This document shows, in pieces, positions 32,210 through 44,500 of a DNA stretch of 64,000 nucleotides; position 1 is the stretch's first letter; each line of letters begins with the position of its first letter. The notes beneath the pieces were generated by a model. The model ran no database searches. It was not told where the DNA came from and saw only the letters and a program-made list of their open reading frames with translations. Source of the DNA: Usnea hakonensis (Eukaryota; Ascomycota; Lecanoromycetes; Lecanorales; Parmeliaceae); NCBI GenBank assembly GCA_013423325.1, contig BLJB01000009.1, positions 1-64,000 of the forward strand. Direction: 5' to 3'. The position numbers were made by a program, and so were the translations under genes.

Positions 32210-34659
32210 AATCTTAAAGAGGCAGCAGCGGAAATTTGTGGGGAATCCGTGCAATGGTGAATCGTATTTCCTCAGCCTGAAGTGACTGTCCTGATATACA
32301 ACTACTGATTGGAAAGTCATCATCAGTATCTCCTAATGCGATTTACTCTCCAGAGATCATCAGGGGTGACTGAGCCACCTACCTCGAAAAGAAAAGACTT
32401 CAACACTTAAAGCTCATTGCCATTGGCCGAGGAATCAGTGAAGATTTCAGATCTGCATCGCATCAATCTCGAAGCTACGAGAGCTCTGAGACCGAGACAA
32501 GTCCAGTACTTGGCAGTGCTTCACTTGATCTGTGCCTTCACAATTTGATCTGTTGTATTTCCATATCCAGTATCTCTCTACTCAATGAAGCACGGTCCCA
32601 GTTCAAAAACACGTCTTACTCAATGGGGCAGTGAATGGGAGGTCTGTGGTTTATCTCAGGGGGGTTCTTTTTGTTGACGCAAGCTTCCTCTCTTCATCTC
32701 TTCAAGGTCATGGAAATCACTTTTTGATATTAAAAACCAAAATGAATAGAGGCGTTGTTTACCGTTTGGGACACCTTTTATCAATACTTTCGCTCTTTGA
32801 GCAACATTTTCACAGGACACGTTCATGATGGCGAGGTCCAGGCGCGAGTGCTAAATTCAGACTAGCATTGCATGGCCTCATCCTATGGAACGCATCATCA
32901 GAGCTCGGACATAATTGAGAGTGCGGAATGAGTTGTCCTACTACATACTACTAGCGGAATGCTTAGACGCCCGAAAACTTACGTTAAGAGTTAACAACAC
33001 GTGTCGGTCTTCGTTTAAATTGGCAGTACAAGAGTCTGCGATTTGTCCATGCTACCTTATAGACATTATTTTCGAACTTGGCCTTTCATGCTTCAGACCT
33101 CTGTCATAATCACCTTTCATTTCGCGTACTCTTATCAGAAGATGTCCAACGTTTTTTTATTTGTTACGGCAAGTACAGATTCACTCGATCGATGTCCTCG
33201 CTTCACAGAGAAGGGAAGTGAATTTCGAGAGAATTGACCTTACGAGCTTAGACCGTCACCCTTTGGAACTCTCATAAGCAGCCCATCTCAACTAAATCTT
33301 CCTGACACCGGTTTTCTATCTAATCTCTGCAGCCCCCCGTCGTGTCAAAGATCACCAAGTCATTATAAATATATTCGCGAAGACTGGTCTTCAAGTCTGT
33401 GCCCTAAATTGTGTTGCCAAAGCAGAACGTGAAGCACAAAACAAGCAAGCGGATATTGCTCACACAACATCATGTGGGACCCTCGAGCATTCTTTTCGAG
33501 AACCCAGCATTAGATCAAGTCTACATTCATGGCTTCTTACTGACCATTCAATATTGACTAAACTCTTTTAGACCATCTGACTGTTCTGCCGAGGTATGCG
33601 GTGCTCGTGGAAGCGGAATCCAAAATATTCCGGCAGTCGGAAGGTCTGGCAAGGCGCAGACCTGGTGCATGGGCAGCATCTGTCCACCTGATTATGTGTT
33701 CCCTGCAACGTGGGAAGTTCTAGGCATCATGCCATCACGTCCTCGTAAAAAGCAGAAACAAGACGTCCCAGGAAATGGATTCGTCGACAATGGTATGACA
33801 AGATGCCGATCTGATTCTTACATATAAGCCATTCTTTTCGTCACAACGAAGTTGGCTCAAGATGCTCAACCTACTCGAGCTCGTCTCACCCTTCCCATCT
33901 TTTCCGAGCTCTACATTGACATCAGCGTCCTCTTGTTACGAGTCATCTCTGGATGATTTACTGAACGCCAGATTTTGGAGCTTAAGGGGTAAGCCATCAC
34001 ACAGCTATCACAGAGTCGCTTGAAAGGTCAATTCAAGAGACCACGTCAATGTTGACCAAGGAATGCATAGAAAGACGTACCTCTCAATAATGTTCCCTCT
34101 TTTGCTAAGAGATCTTTTCTTGGCCATGAATACAGTGAGTTTCCGTGTTCATGGATACTCGTCCAACTCGACTAATGCTAGGTTACGGATCAGAGATTTG
34201 ACACTTTGACAGAAGCATAGTACCGATCCCTGATCCCAACGAAAGGGAAGCTGATCCTTCAGCTCAAATTTACTGGATTTCTACAGCTCTATGAGATGAT
34301 CTTAAATTTTTAGCCATCGAAGCAGTGACCATAAATACTACGTGCATTGCACAAAAGAAACGAACACTCACGGCCTTCCTTTGTCGCAGTCAAGGCGGTT
34401 ATCGCACACCGTGTCGTCATATCCTCAGCAACCTTCATGGACTACAAGTGGGACGATTGCTGGGATTCCATTGCATTATTGAAATGCAACTCTATCGAAA
34501 GCCTCAAGCGATTCAAGAGCGTCTTCAAAATAGAAATTCGGAGGGAGAATGGGTCGAGTTATGTAGGTTCAAAGTGTTGCGCCTCCAGAGGTTCCTTCAC
34601 CGTCTCATTATTACACGCCCTGAGTCACTTCGAGAGCTTCATAGTCACAATACTAACAA
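32210..34659. other. Gene-poor accessory stretch
   Basis: No gene is recognised in 2.4 kb. Several plausible splice signals and short open pieces occur (for example around 33840-33990 and 34325-34660), but they do not join into a protein with familiar features. They may be further exons or debris of the remnant described at 34660-35600. Confidence 0.4.
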
Positions 34660-35600
34660 ATGATGAGAGACGACTCCCTGTCCATAGAAGAAGATTGGAT
34701 GCTCATTCCACGACGAGCACTCAGTTCACGAGGAGACGACGAGAGTATCAGTATCCCTCGAGAGCTGAATTCTTTCGCAATCTTAAGATTCTCAAGACTC
34801 CCAAAGCGTTCAGCTGACCAGACATGGGACCGCGATCAAGCCGGGGAAGAACGCGTCTAGGTAATCTGACTGCTGTTTGTGTTTGTACAATTTTTGACCC
34901 ACCTACAGAATCCTGCCTAAATCGCGAGATCTGCACGACTACACGTTGTCGTTTAATACTAATCGCAAATTGCGCTATATAGGAGTGAACAGCCTAACGC
35001 CTCTGCAAGAAGAGTTTGTGGAATCTTTCATTGGTTGGCCTGAGGCGTATGTCCAGCAAGAGACAGAAGGGTGGCCTGGAGTGTTCTCTTCCAAATATCT
35101 CAAGACAGGATATAAGAGTAAAGGGGCAGCTTCCAAGTACCAAGATAGTACTGGGAAGTGGCGATATGACATCATTTTCGGAAATTACCAAATGCACGGA
35201 AAGGAGGGACACGATGCAGGGATGCTCTTCGATCTTGCAGCACGCTTGCGAAGGTTGAAGACGCTGCAAGACATCTTCAGGACTATGTCCTGTGTGGAAT
35301 GAACCACCGACTGTACACCAACGTTACATGCAAAGCAGAGACTGGTAAGCTCCATTCGTGTGTATCGCAATCATGATCTGACTCTTTTCAGAAGAAGGAA
35401 AGACTTTGGCATACGGAATTCCTCTTGTGAAACACCTTCGAGATATGAAAGCAATCTGCGAACTGCAGCTTCCCCGCCAGAGAGCAGAGCCAATACTCAA
35501 ATCTGATTCGGACGCGAGTCGACGGGATTATCAATCTTTGATTTCCTTGCAGAAAGCAGGGGACCACGGTGCGATCGGAGTTCTCATCAAGGGCCCTCAC
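34660..35600 (+). pseudogene. Remnant A of an unrecognised fungal gene
   Basis: The clearest piece is an open frame from about 34915 to 35302 containing Y-K-S-K-G-A-A-S-K and Y-D-I-I-F-G-N-Y-Q-M-H-G-K-E-G (about 35110-35210). A change of frame at about 35225-35240 then leads to H-L-Q-D-Y-V-L-C-G-M-N-H-R-L-Y-T-N-V-T-C-K-A-E-T, a probable intron (35345-35390), and E-E-G-K-T-L-A-Y-G-I-P-L-V-K-H-L-R-D-M-K-A-I-C-E-L running to about 35600. The pieces look protein-like and consecutive, but no single spliced frame joins them, so the gene appears broken. The same motif recurs at about 40.4 kb (remnant B). I do not recognise the family and assign no function. Confidence 0.45.
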
Positions 35601-36206
35601 GTTATTGCGTTTTTGTTACTATTCAAGTCATTCACTTCACTTCATAATCCAAATTCACTCTTCACGATCCTTCTTTACTTTCCGCTTCTAATTTTACGGT
35701 CTGCTTCTTTCTCCGTCACCATACATCAACACCCACACTCTGGCCTACTTGCTAAGTAGTCGTGAGGACCTTCCGTTCGAAACCTCATCTCTAGCCAGCA
35801 CTTCGCCTCCCAAATTCCCCTCGAACTCAACCTCGCCATTGGAGCATTCACCCGTCCTCCATACGCCGTTGGAAGATTCATTCCAAGAAAACACAACCCT
35901 TTCCATTTCTCTTCGATGTCCATGTTACGACGTCCACTATCTATTATACCTCATTTTGCTAGACCCAGACTCAGGAGACGGACTGAGAGCCCGTGCTCTG
36001 GACAGAAAAAAGATCGCGGTAGAGAACGAGGACGGATGCTTGCTGGTACCGAAAACCTCACACAATCGACAAATAAGGATTACTCATAAGTGCCCCCTCG
36101 AATGCGATGCGACATACTCACACAACGGAGTCAGAACAAAGAACAGTCCAGGTCATAGGGTAGATGCCAGATTCTGTTTCCTACTTAAAATCATACATCT
36201 CCCGTC
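35601..36206. other. Unassigned sequence before the gypsy relic
   Basis: A 159-codon plus frame (35749-36228) covers most of this stretch, but it is Ser/Pro-rich and has no recognisable domain. Weak protein-like segments also exist in the other frames. Confidence 0.35.
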
Positions 36207-36520
36207 ATGGCTCCGGGAAAGCCTGTAGCAGAAGCGAGACGGATCTCTCGATTTGGCTCTCACAACATCTCTTCACCGAGAAATGGCAGGTCATTCAGAG
36301 CAGACTTCAAGTTCTGTGGGATGTTCACAGGCAAGGAGCCGGCAACGACCTGGCTCGAGAAGCTGGACTGGGAGTTAGAGGGATATTAGGAAGATGGTTT
36401 TCCACCTTCAAGATACACTCAATCATTTAATGTCCTTTTTACGGACAATGCCGCGGCCTGGGTAACAAGTCATACTCGCTCGCGGTACTGCGAAAGGAGG
36501 TCAAGACACTGATAGTATTA
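36207..36520 (+). pseudogene. Ty3/gypsy gag fragment
   Basis: Plus-strand frame: about 60 residues starting M-A-P-G-K-P, then F-K-F-C-G-M-F-T-G-K-E-P-A-T-T-W-L-E-K-L-D-W-E-L, a TAG at 36387-36389, and in the same frame D-G-F-P-P-S-R...L-F-T-D-N-A-A-A-W-V-T-S-H. The order F-x-G-K...W-L-x-x-L...L-x-x-x-A-A-x-W is the core of fungal gypsy gag proteins. The TAG is explained by a CAG to TAG change, the RIP context. The rest of gag is gone. Confidence 0.6.
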
Positions 36521-36904
36521 ATCGCAATTAGATCTGTGGAAATGCAGGCTTGAACCTGCAACAGAGATGCTATGGGTTTTCACAAATTCGAAACCCACCC
36601 CCCATGAGAGCGCCTTTTCCTATATCTTACCAACATTTCAACTTCATCTAGAACTATCACATCGAGTTCCTAAATTTGAAACCTGGGTTATCTATAAGAT
36701 TTGGGTGTCCTAGCCCGGTGATATAAGTCTATGAATGTTGAGTCACTGAGACCTTCTCACACAGAATAAGTTACCACCTCAAAACCGCAGCAGATTTTGG
36801 GCTTACTTTGAATAAGAATGCCAGCAAAACACTGATCGGCAAACATAAGGAGATGGCATGGAACCACGTGGACCTTACATCTGGAAGCTCTGCGACGATG
36901 AAAA

Positions 36905-37416
36905 GTGAATAATCTAGAGAATACGATGGTTTTGCCGCCGCAGCCTATTTTGACACCTCGGGTGCCGTATCACACATTGACTATTGACTTTATTCTTGCT
37001 CTGCCCAAATCTACCAAGGGCTATGACACACTGCTCTTGGTCACAGACAAGTTTTCTCGTAAAATTACGCTAATACCCGGATTTCCACATTTACCGCTAA
37101 GGATTGGGCACGCCGTCTTCAGAAGATTGACTGGGGTTTACCAAAGCAGATCGTATCGGACCGAGATCGGAAGTTCCTTAGTGATCCCTGGAAGGCCCTG
37201 TTCGTGGAACTAGGAGTCAAACTACTCTATTCGACCGCGTACCATCCTCAGACAGATGGGTCCTCAGAACGGACTAACCAAACGGTAGAGATCGCCATTC
37301 GATTCTGGATGTCCACATTGGACGACCTTGCTGCTTGGCCACTCACAATCCCGGCAATCCAGACTAGCTACAACAATTCGGTGTCTGCTCCCCTGCTAGA
37401 GCATAAGAACTACTAA
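36905..37416 (+). pseudogene. Ty3/gypsy integrase core, frameshifted
   Basis: The first frame (to about 37100) carries the start of the integrase catalytic core, Y-H-T-L-T-I-D-F-I-L-A-L-P and D-T-L-L-L-V-T-D-K-F-S-R. A frame change leads to W-G-L-P-K-Q-I-V-S-D-R-D, and another to E-L-G-V-K-L-L-Y-S-T-A-Y-H-P-Q-T-D-G-S-S-E-R-T-N-Q-T-V-E. Together these hold the D, D and E of the DDE triad, but in different frames. Protease, reverse transcriptase and RNase H are missing between this and the gag piece 400 bases upstream. Confidence 0.8.
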
Positions 37417-38900
37417 TTTTCAAGGATGTGGGTTTTGCTCACCTTAAGACCATTCACGATATTGTCGCGCAGTATCGATCTTCTCCTATGATAGGGTCGA
37501 CGTGATTATCAATTCCTAAGAATACATACATGACTAAAGCCGAGGCTATTGTGAAGTGTGGATGTCCTTGAATTAAGCCCACGCGTAAATTTCGGGGGGC
37601 TATCGTGTCTTATATGCTTCTCAGGCGACCCCAACACTGTGAGGAATTCTGCGTACTACCTGACTATTTCAAGTTCTGTGTTCTCAGTATTGGGATGGCT
37701 GGCAAATTTCATCTTTGGAAACTTGATTTTAACAAGAATGGCCATCCCGCCCAGAATTTACACCGCACAAGGGCGGCTGCTGTAATTCGGGTTGCGAATG
37801 GTCAACTAGGGTTCCCGGTGTGGAACGGAAATCAGTTACACGAGAACATAGGTGAGAGGCTGGGTCTCACGAGGAAACACCTGTTTGGCCCCCAATCTGA
37901 TCTATCCATTTCCTAGCAATGGCATTGGTCTGGCTATGGAAGGAACAAGAAGAGCTGAGGGAGTACGAGGAGAAGACGGGTCTAAAACCGAAGCTTGGGC
38001 CAGATTCAAGGGGTGCAACAGGAGCTGACCAATGCACAAGGATCAACCGCCGCTTCGAGGACCCTGCAAGATACTTCTATCCTGTTCTCATCCAACACTA
38101 CGATGTCGTCAGTATGGGCTTCCCCGAAGAGTCACACTCCTCGCCAAAGACCTGGAGTTTCCACTCGCTGTGCGATGCTACCTGGATCTAGGATGTGGGA
38201 CGGGATTGAGCCTTATACCAGTAAATGATAGGACGTCGTCCGAGAGAAGCTGCACCAACTTCTTCTGTCAGGGCCAGAGCAGCATATCCTGCACGCAAAA
38301 CCATAAAACCAAGAACCATAACCATCCTTAAGATCGCCTTCAATGGAGCGAGGTTATGTTCCAGATCCATCAGACGGAAGCGCGGAGATCAGTATTCAAC
38401 GCTTGACAGACCATCAAGACCCGCCGAATTCCCAACCATTTGGTGTTGCCCTGGATGATGGCGTTGACTTGATCGTAACAGCTGCCGCGGAGAAAACGTC
38501 GTCGTTACGCGCCCTGTTGGAGTTGGCAGTGAATGCACCCATCAACCAAAACCGTTACGGCCAAGGAAACGATCTGAAGGTCATGTACATATCCCTGGTG
38601 TTTGTCCGTGGTTCTCGTGGCTTCCTTGACCTGCCGTGTTGGCGAGATGGCCAGATCCCCCGGATACACAGGGGCCGAGTATTTGAAGTGGCAAGACATT
38701 GACCTCTACTTGGTAAAGTAGTATTTCTTCATTCGTATAGAATATTTTCGTGCCCTGTACAGGGTCCAATAACAATTGGTCTTATCTTTACCTCTTAATA
38801 ATTAATTATTGAAAAATACTCCTTGACCTTTCATCTTTCGACTACTATGACTGCTACTGAGTCTTCTCTTATAGTGTCGTATTCTACGCGCATGTGCGAT
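37417..38900. other. Unassigned accessory sequence
   Basis: Several open frames of 75-120 codons occur on the plus strand (37558-37916, 37919-38191, 38343-38702). None shows a domain, and codon-level signals are not convincing. No integrase C-terminal or LTR sequence could be recognised after the gypsy fragment. Confidence 0.4.
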
Positions 38901-40495
38901 TGGGAGTCCGAAAAACGGTACAAGACTTACAACAATCGCAAGCTATACACCAAGCTTCAGCATCACACCCAGCAAAATCCTACACTTCCCGTATCCCAAA
39001 ACTCCGTCCAGGACTTTGCGGGTCGACCTCTGCCCAAGAAAGATCGGCTTACATGATCTCATCTGGTCAACTGAACGCTCTAGGGTTAAAGGGAGTTGAT
39101 AAAACAAAGACTACTCGTATACTATTCTCATGCAAACGGCTAATGACTATGAGGAGGCTCTAGTATGTGATGAGCCAGATTGTTGGTTGGATATATCGGC
39201 ATCATTGGGATTGAGGCCAGAATTGCATACGGTAACAGACTGCGGAAAAGCAGAGACATGACGCCGCAGACTATGCGATTCATACAGTGGTGGAAGGAGC
39301 GATGCTCTGCAATGCTAGAGGTATCACCTTTCGGCAGGAAGAAGGTCCAGAAGGAGGTTGAGATACTAGATGATGAAATGAGCTCGAGATACGAAAAGAT
39401 TCATGGCCATTAAGGTTTATGCTACACTCATTTCCAACAATTCAACGCTATGGCGGAGTTAAGGATAATGGCAGAGCATGGAGATTACTTGGTGTTTGCT
39501 TGACCATTTTGGCCACGCATTCACTATCAACGGCGTGACGGCCTTATTTGGTAAAGACAATACCACGCAGTACCCATTGTGTGGGAGCGGTGGATACCAA
39601 CAAGGAGACCCACTTGCACTCTCATGCGCCCGTCCTACGGCCGAAGGAGCAAAAAGTCAAGGGGGGGGTTGCATCAGCAGCCTCTTTCACTGCGGCTCTT
39701 GAATTACTGCACCGCGAGATCGCTAGGTGGTTTCGATTATGAGCGCTGGATGCATTCTGCGCTCGGATACAAGAGAGACGAAGAGACTCGGTTTGAGTCA
39801 GACGCTCAAAAAATTGATGGGAGAATCTGGAGCGAACACTTGTGTAGGAGAGTTGTTACCTCCAGAGTATACGAGAGTGTTATGTGGTCTGCATTACCTA
39901 CTAGTGAAGGCCCAATCATGGTATCAGTTCAGCCTCTCAGAGCTCTTCTTGAAATCTCGTGCAGCTATCTAGCCGTTGTGTGTCTCTTTTCTTTTCGGCT
40001 GAGGTGATATTCCGATCGCGCTGGAAACTATCTACCGACAAGTCCTTATATCACGCTAACCTAAAGTACATCATCTTTTAACACCTAGGGTACACTCCTG
40101 ATGCTGAATCAACACGCGGGTGTGCGGCAGACTACGAAAACCATCCATGGAAAGAGGTGCTCTACCCGCCCCAGAAGGAGGCCGACAGGACATTGCATAC
40201 ATTGGGTTCAAAGGATTTAATCTACGGAAACGTCTCGGTGTCAGTCCCTGGAGCGGCACCAAACTTTTTGGCTTCTACGATCCAGGGTAGTCCGTGTCAT
40301 AAAGGCAAATGTTCGAGCCAAGGACCGTGGACTGAGACGCTAAGGAGCAGCTACAAAAACAAGGGGATGGCCTCGAAACAGCAAGAAATGGCAAATGGAA
40401 AATATTTCTATGATGTAATCTTCGGCACCTACGAGATGCATGGATCAGAAGGTAGTTTGGCAAATTACAGCCGAGACTTAAAGAGAAGAGGCTGA
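38901..40495 (+). pseudogene. Remnant B of the unrecognised gene family
   Basis: Discontinuous protein-like pieces run along the plus strand: Y-E-E-A-L-V-C-D-E-P-D-C-W-L (about 39150), a segment with F-T-A-A-L-E-L-L-H-R-E-I-A-R-W (about 39690-39730), and an open frame 40157-40495. That frame includes S-S-Y-K-N-K-G-M-A-S-K and Y-D-V-I-F-G-T-Y-E-M-H-G-S-E-G, closely matching remnant A at about 35.1-35.2 kb. A probable 5' splice site (GTAGTT) follows that motif. The pieces lie in different frames, so the gene is either multi-exon with unresolved introns or broken; I favour broken. No function is assigned. Confidence 0.4.
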
Positions 40496-41567
40496 GACGA
40501 GGTATCATACGAAAAAAAGGGAGGTGGTAATGGTAGGTGGTACGACAGTCTCGCGTGGTAGCGTGCTTTAAAAAAGGATGACGCAATGGGAATTTAGATA
40601 AAGTAGCTTTTTCTCAGTAGAAAATTGATCATTGTTCCATACCTTGATTCCTAGCAGTTCAGTGTTCTTTAATCTCTCGAATACAAGTCGATGATTACTC
40701 TCGTCTGGTGATTCGATTACGAAGAGAAAAGGTTTTTTACACTTGTATCTCTGCTTTCTCCGTAGTCTTCACTCGTCCTTATAGAAAGGGTTCTCTATAT
40801 TTATATCCTCTTTTCTCACTTCTCAAGCAGTTCCTATAGTATAAGAAAAGGTTCTACACACTTGTGTCCCTATTCTTACTACAAATCTAATAAAGACGAC
40901 ACCTCCCGAGAAAGTGTTGAGAAATAAAGTGGTATACTAGAAGATTCCTAAGATACTTACTAGTTAAGGATAAGTTAGTTATCCTTATACGTCCACAATA
41001 ACTGTCACACCTGGGTGCGCCGTAAGGGTACCCATAGGCCATAATAGGTGCCTTCTATAAAGTGCGGCACCCTCACCCCATGACCCTTTTTTTCGGGCCT
41101 CTGATACAGTGGTTAAGCTACTCTAACAGATTCGCATGATTCGAATGTGGCGAATAAAGCACTAAGCTAGAGTTCCGACCTGGAAAATGTACCACTACTG
41201 CCTCTTTTCGGCTTTCACGGTAGGTCGTACAAGTAGATCTCATTGCTGGCCGGCGAACTATATGTACCTCATGTCACCTTTCTCAGTAAACCGCTAGGCT
41301 AGACAGGGAAGGTGCTCTTGAAGCGGTACTGCCTCGTTCTAAAAATATCATTGCCAATGATGCTGTAGCCTTACCTTCATTCTCCTTATATGTATGCGAT
41401 GGAAAAGGAGACGAATGATTGACAGATTGTCTCCAGTATGGCCAGCATCAGCAAGTTTACGACTGCACTCTTTTCTGGCTCTCAAGAGACGACATTGGCA
41501 CTTGCAAACCTCAACTTCGATTTTTCGCTTGTGAAAGTGAGTGGAATACTTCAAATCCTCTCACCGC
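40496..41567. other. AT-rich repeat-bearing intergenic stretch
   Basis: Besides the tandem repeat at 40721-40885 it contains TA-rich, RIP-like sequence up to about 41000. A TGTCACACC at about 40998 resembles the start of fungal gypsy LTRs, but no partner copy was found. Positions 41250-41567 precede the start of the large unknown gene. Confidence 0.4.
40721..40885. repeat. Three imperfect 60-bp tandem repeats
   Basis: Units begin at about 40724, 40784 and 40844, each starting AGAAAAGG or AGAAAGGG-TT and continuing with a (C/T)A(C/T)A(C/T)TT(A/G)T(A/G)T block and a pyrimidine-rich end. Spacing is 60 bases. The differences between units are mainly C/T and G/A at CA and TG sites, consistent with RIP. 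Confidence 0.7.
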
Positions 41568-44500
41568 ATGTCTGATATGACTCCTCAGTTCGAGGCACCT
41601 AAAGAATATATCGGAGTAGGACAATCTCTCACCAAGCAGCGCCTTGAAGCAGCTGAGAGCGGTTCGTCGCATATCACCGCGCGCAAACTAGGTGCTCTGT
41701 TTGAGCAGGTCATTCCCAGTACTCCTCGACTCTTTGAAGCCTATGGCACACGCGCATCAGCCATAGCCAGTCAGCCATATTCAAGCACAAGACAGGAGAC
41801 ACAGGGAGGCATATTTTCGGGCTTCGTAGGAGCTGATGGAACTTCCATTTGGGCTGCGGCTACATCGGGGCGAGGCGCAATCGCAGTGCATCTACTAGCT
41901 TGCATGCTGTAATCCCCATCCTCCTCATATTTTTTGTTGCATCAGCTGATTACCATGCAAAGTGCCCGTATGTGGACGGGGCCAGAAGCTATCTCTATCT
42001 GGGACGAGATCGTACAAGCAAGGAAGCAGGAGCTTCAGAGCTCTGACGTGGGCGAGACGTTCTCGTATGCCACAGCCCTCGCTGGACACGTTGCTTTGAC
42101 ACGAGATCAGCTGGCAGAGTGGGACAACAGTGCTAGAGCTTGGCTACGATATGCTGATCGAACTCGGTCGAAGCAACAGACCCAGGTGATGCTTATATTG
42201 AGCAATCTGGATGGCGTAGCTGTCAATTCTATGCCTTCAACATACCGAAGTGTCATCGATGCTTGGGTGGCGGCTCTTCAGGGTATGGAGAATCTTATCA
42301 AGGGCACCTCACAAGGAGCCTCGAATGGTGGGCTTTTACTCGCTCTTGCATCGTGGCACCTCTATCCTGATATGATTGTAAGTATGCAATCCTTAGATCC
42401 CGTTTTGGTTATCAGCTTTCGTCTCGTGCCATTAATTCCTAGCTGCTATAGGTCCTTGGTGATACGCCTGTGGTGCAGGATGACCCACTCTTCTCCCGTG
42501 GCACCGCTTTGACTCTCAATCTACATGGAAACCCTTCAAGACAAAAATTCGGGGTATATTGGTCGCTCTCCCTCTCCCACATGCGGTAAATCAGCCCCTT
42601 TTTAGACTTGTTGTAAAGGCTGTATTGACTGCAGCACAGCTACTACGGTGCGCCCATTCATGCGGAAGGTACATATACAACAGAATCATCTCGCTTATCG
42701 TTCAACAACCTCTTGCAAGTTGTTCTGGGCTCGGTGTGCCATTCCTGGGGCTTTGATGGTTCAGATCCAGCCGCAGTTGCACAGCTTATCCGCTCTGTGA
42801 GCCTCAAACTCCATAGCAGCGGCAAGACTTGCCCGGCGTGGCTGCACATGCTTGCCGATGCCTCTGATACGTTTCTATCTTCCAAAGGAGCTCTGCTATC
42901 GCTCAATCGCAAGCTGATTGCGCTGGGCCGCACACGAGGCTCTACGATATTGGCCGAGACACGCGTTGCTCCTGTGTTTGGATTGACGAGCGTAGAACGA
43001 ATGATGAAATTCCTCAAGAGCCCGGACCACCAGCTCAGACTGCTTCGAACGTACGCCGCCAGATATCTCTCGAAAGCGAATCCGTTTGACGTCATTCTTC
43101 GCTATCGTGTACCAGTAGCTTCTGTGTGGGGTCAGCGGCTTGAACGCCCTGAAGAGACGGACTACCAAATTGACAAAGATCGGGAAACGATTACCATAGG
43201 AGCTACGCTGTCCCACGGTCCCGTTCCTGCTGGGGTTGGGTCTCACTCATCAGCATCCACACACAAGGAACATCGAAGCAGATCTCGCGGACCCCTTCAG
43301 GCCCAGTATCCTGATAACGAGATTGAACATGGCCTCATGACGAAGCATGAAGAGGGACTTTTCTTCTCGGAGCTAGAAGATTCACGTAGTGGCGGTGAAA
43401 TCTCGCAAACAGCTGAAGACGATAGAGTTGCCGCACCGGAACAAGTTGACCCAGACGGTCAAGATACCATCACCGAAGGGTCTACCGTAGTAGACAGTAG
43501 TGATGATGTAGCGATAGCCGAGAGCAACAAGACTCCGCTGATCGAAACCCATCTTGTTGACGATAACGAAGGCTTTGTGGACCCAACCGTATTGGTAAAG
43601 GGATCAATTAACTTCGAGTATGCTACGGCACTCCCATATATGATTTCGCAGCCCTCTTCTGCTTCTGAGCTCTATCGTTGGACGAATCCAAAGCATAAAA
43701 TTGACGGCCTAGGGGAAGAGGATTTCGCTGAGCGCCTGATCTGCAGAGAGAAGCCCGGCTACTGCAATAAACTTGACCGTGCGAATGAAAAGTGGTCCCT
43801 TGATGGCGACCTTTTTCACCAATCTGCTATGGGAGATGGCTTGATGTTTGCTCCCGAAGGCCCAACAAAATCATACAAATATTTTGTTGGTGATGTGGAA
43901 TCAGCGGCAATGTTTGTGGATGATGGTGAGCTTGAAAAATATTACATTGAATCCAAACTCTCCAATTGGGGTAGGACCCGCCGACCAATCAAGGTGAGTT
44001 GCGACTTGAAAGATCTACAGGCTGCGCTGGACTCCGATATCGTCGATACAGCAGAATTGCTAGCGGCCATAAATATGTGTACCAACGATTCGGGATACTT
44101 CGATTCCCTCAAAGCTCTAGCCGAGGCGTACAAGATCTACAATGGGTTCAATGGAGCCACGATCAGTCCCAGTGCCGTAACAAAGCCTATCAATGGTGCA
44201 AACTGGGCTCGAGACATCAAGACTCAGAGCAAGACTACAAATTGTCTTTCATCAATCAGCCACCTGAACCGATTGCAAACGTTCGCTTGCATCGCTTACT
44301 TCGAGTCTGGCTGCTTAGATATGAACCCTTCTCAATTTGACAATGTTATGGCGCTTTCTTCCGGCGACTCCATTTACGTCGCTTCGTGGCTCATATGTGA
44401 TCCCGCTGAGCGCCAGTCTGCAGCATCTGTGCGTCGACTTCATGGCAATGTTGGTAAGGCTGGGCTCATCCTTCTCGTACCGCCAGCAGACCCAAAGACG

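Noticed and set aside
36535..36620. Possible tRNA on the minus strand (GCAGGTTCAAGCCTGC T-arm-like hairpin)
   Set aside because: Only the T-arm-like hairpin is present. No matching acceptor stem, D-arm or anticodon arm is found at the right distance.
41101..41165. tRNA-like A-box/B-box pair (AGTGGTTAAGCT ... GATTCGAAT)
   Set aside because: The spacing is too short for a tRNA, no acceptor or anticodon stem can be formed, and the surrounding sequence is repeat debris. At most it is a degenerate SINE or tRNA-derived scrap.
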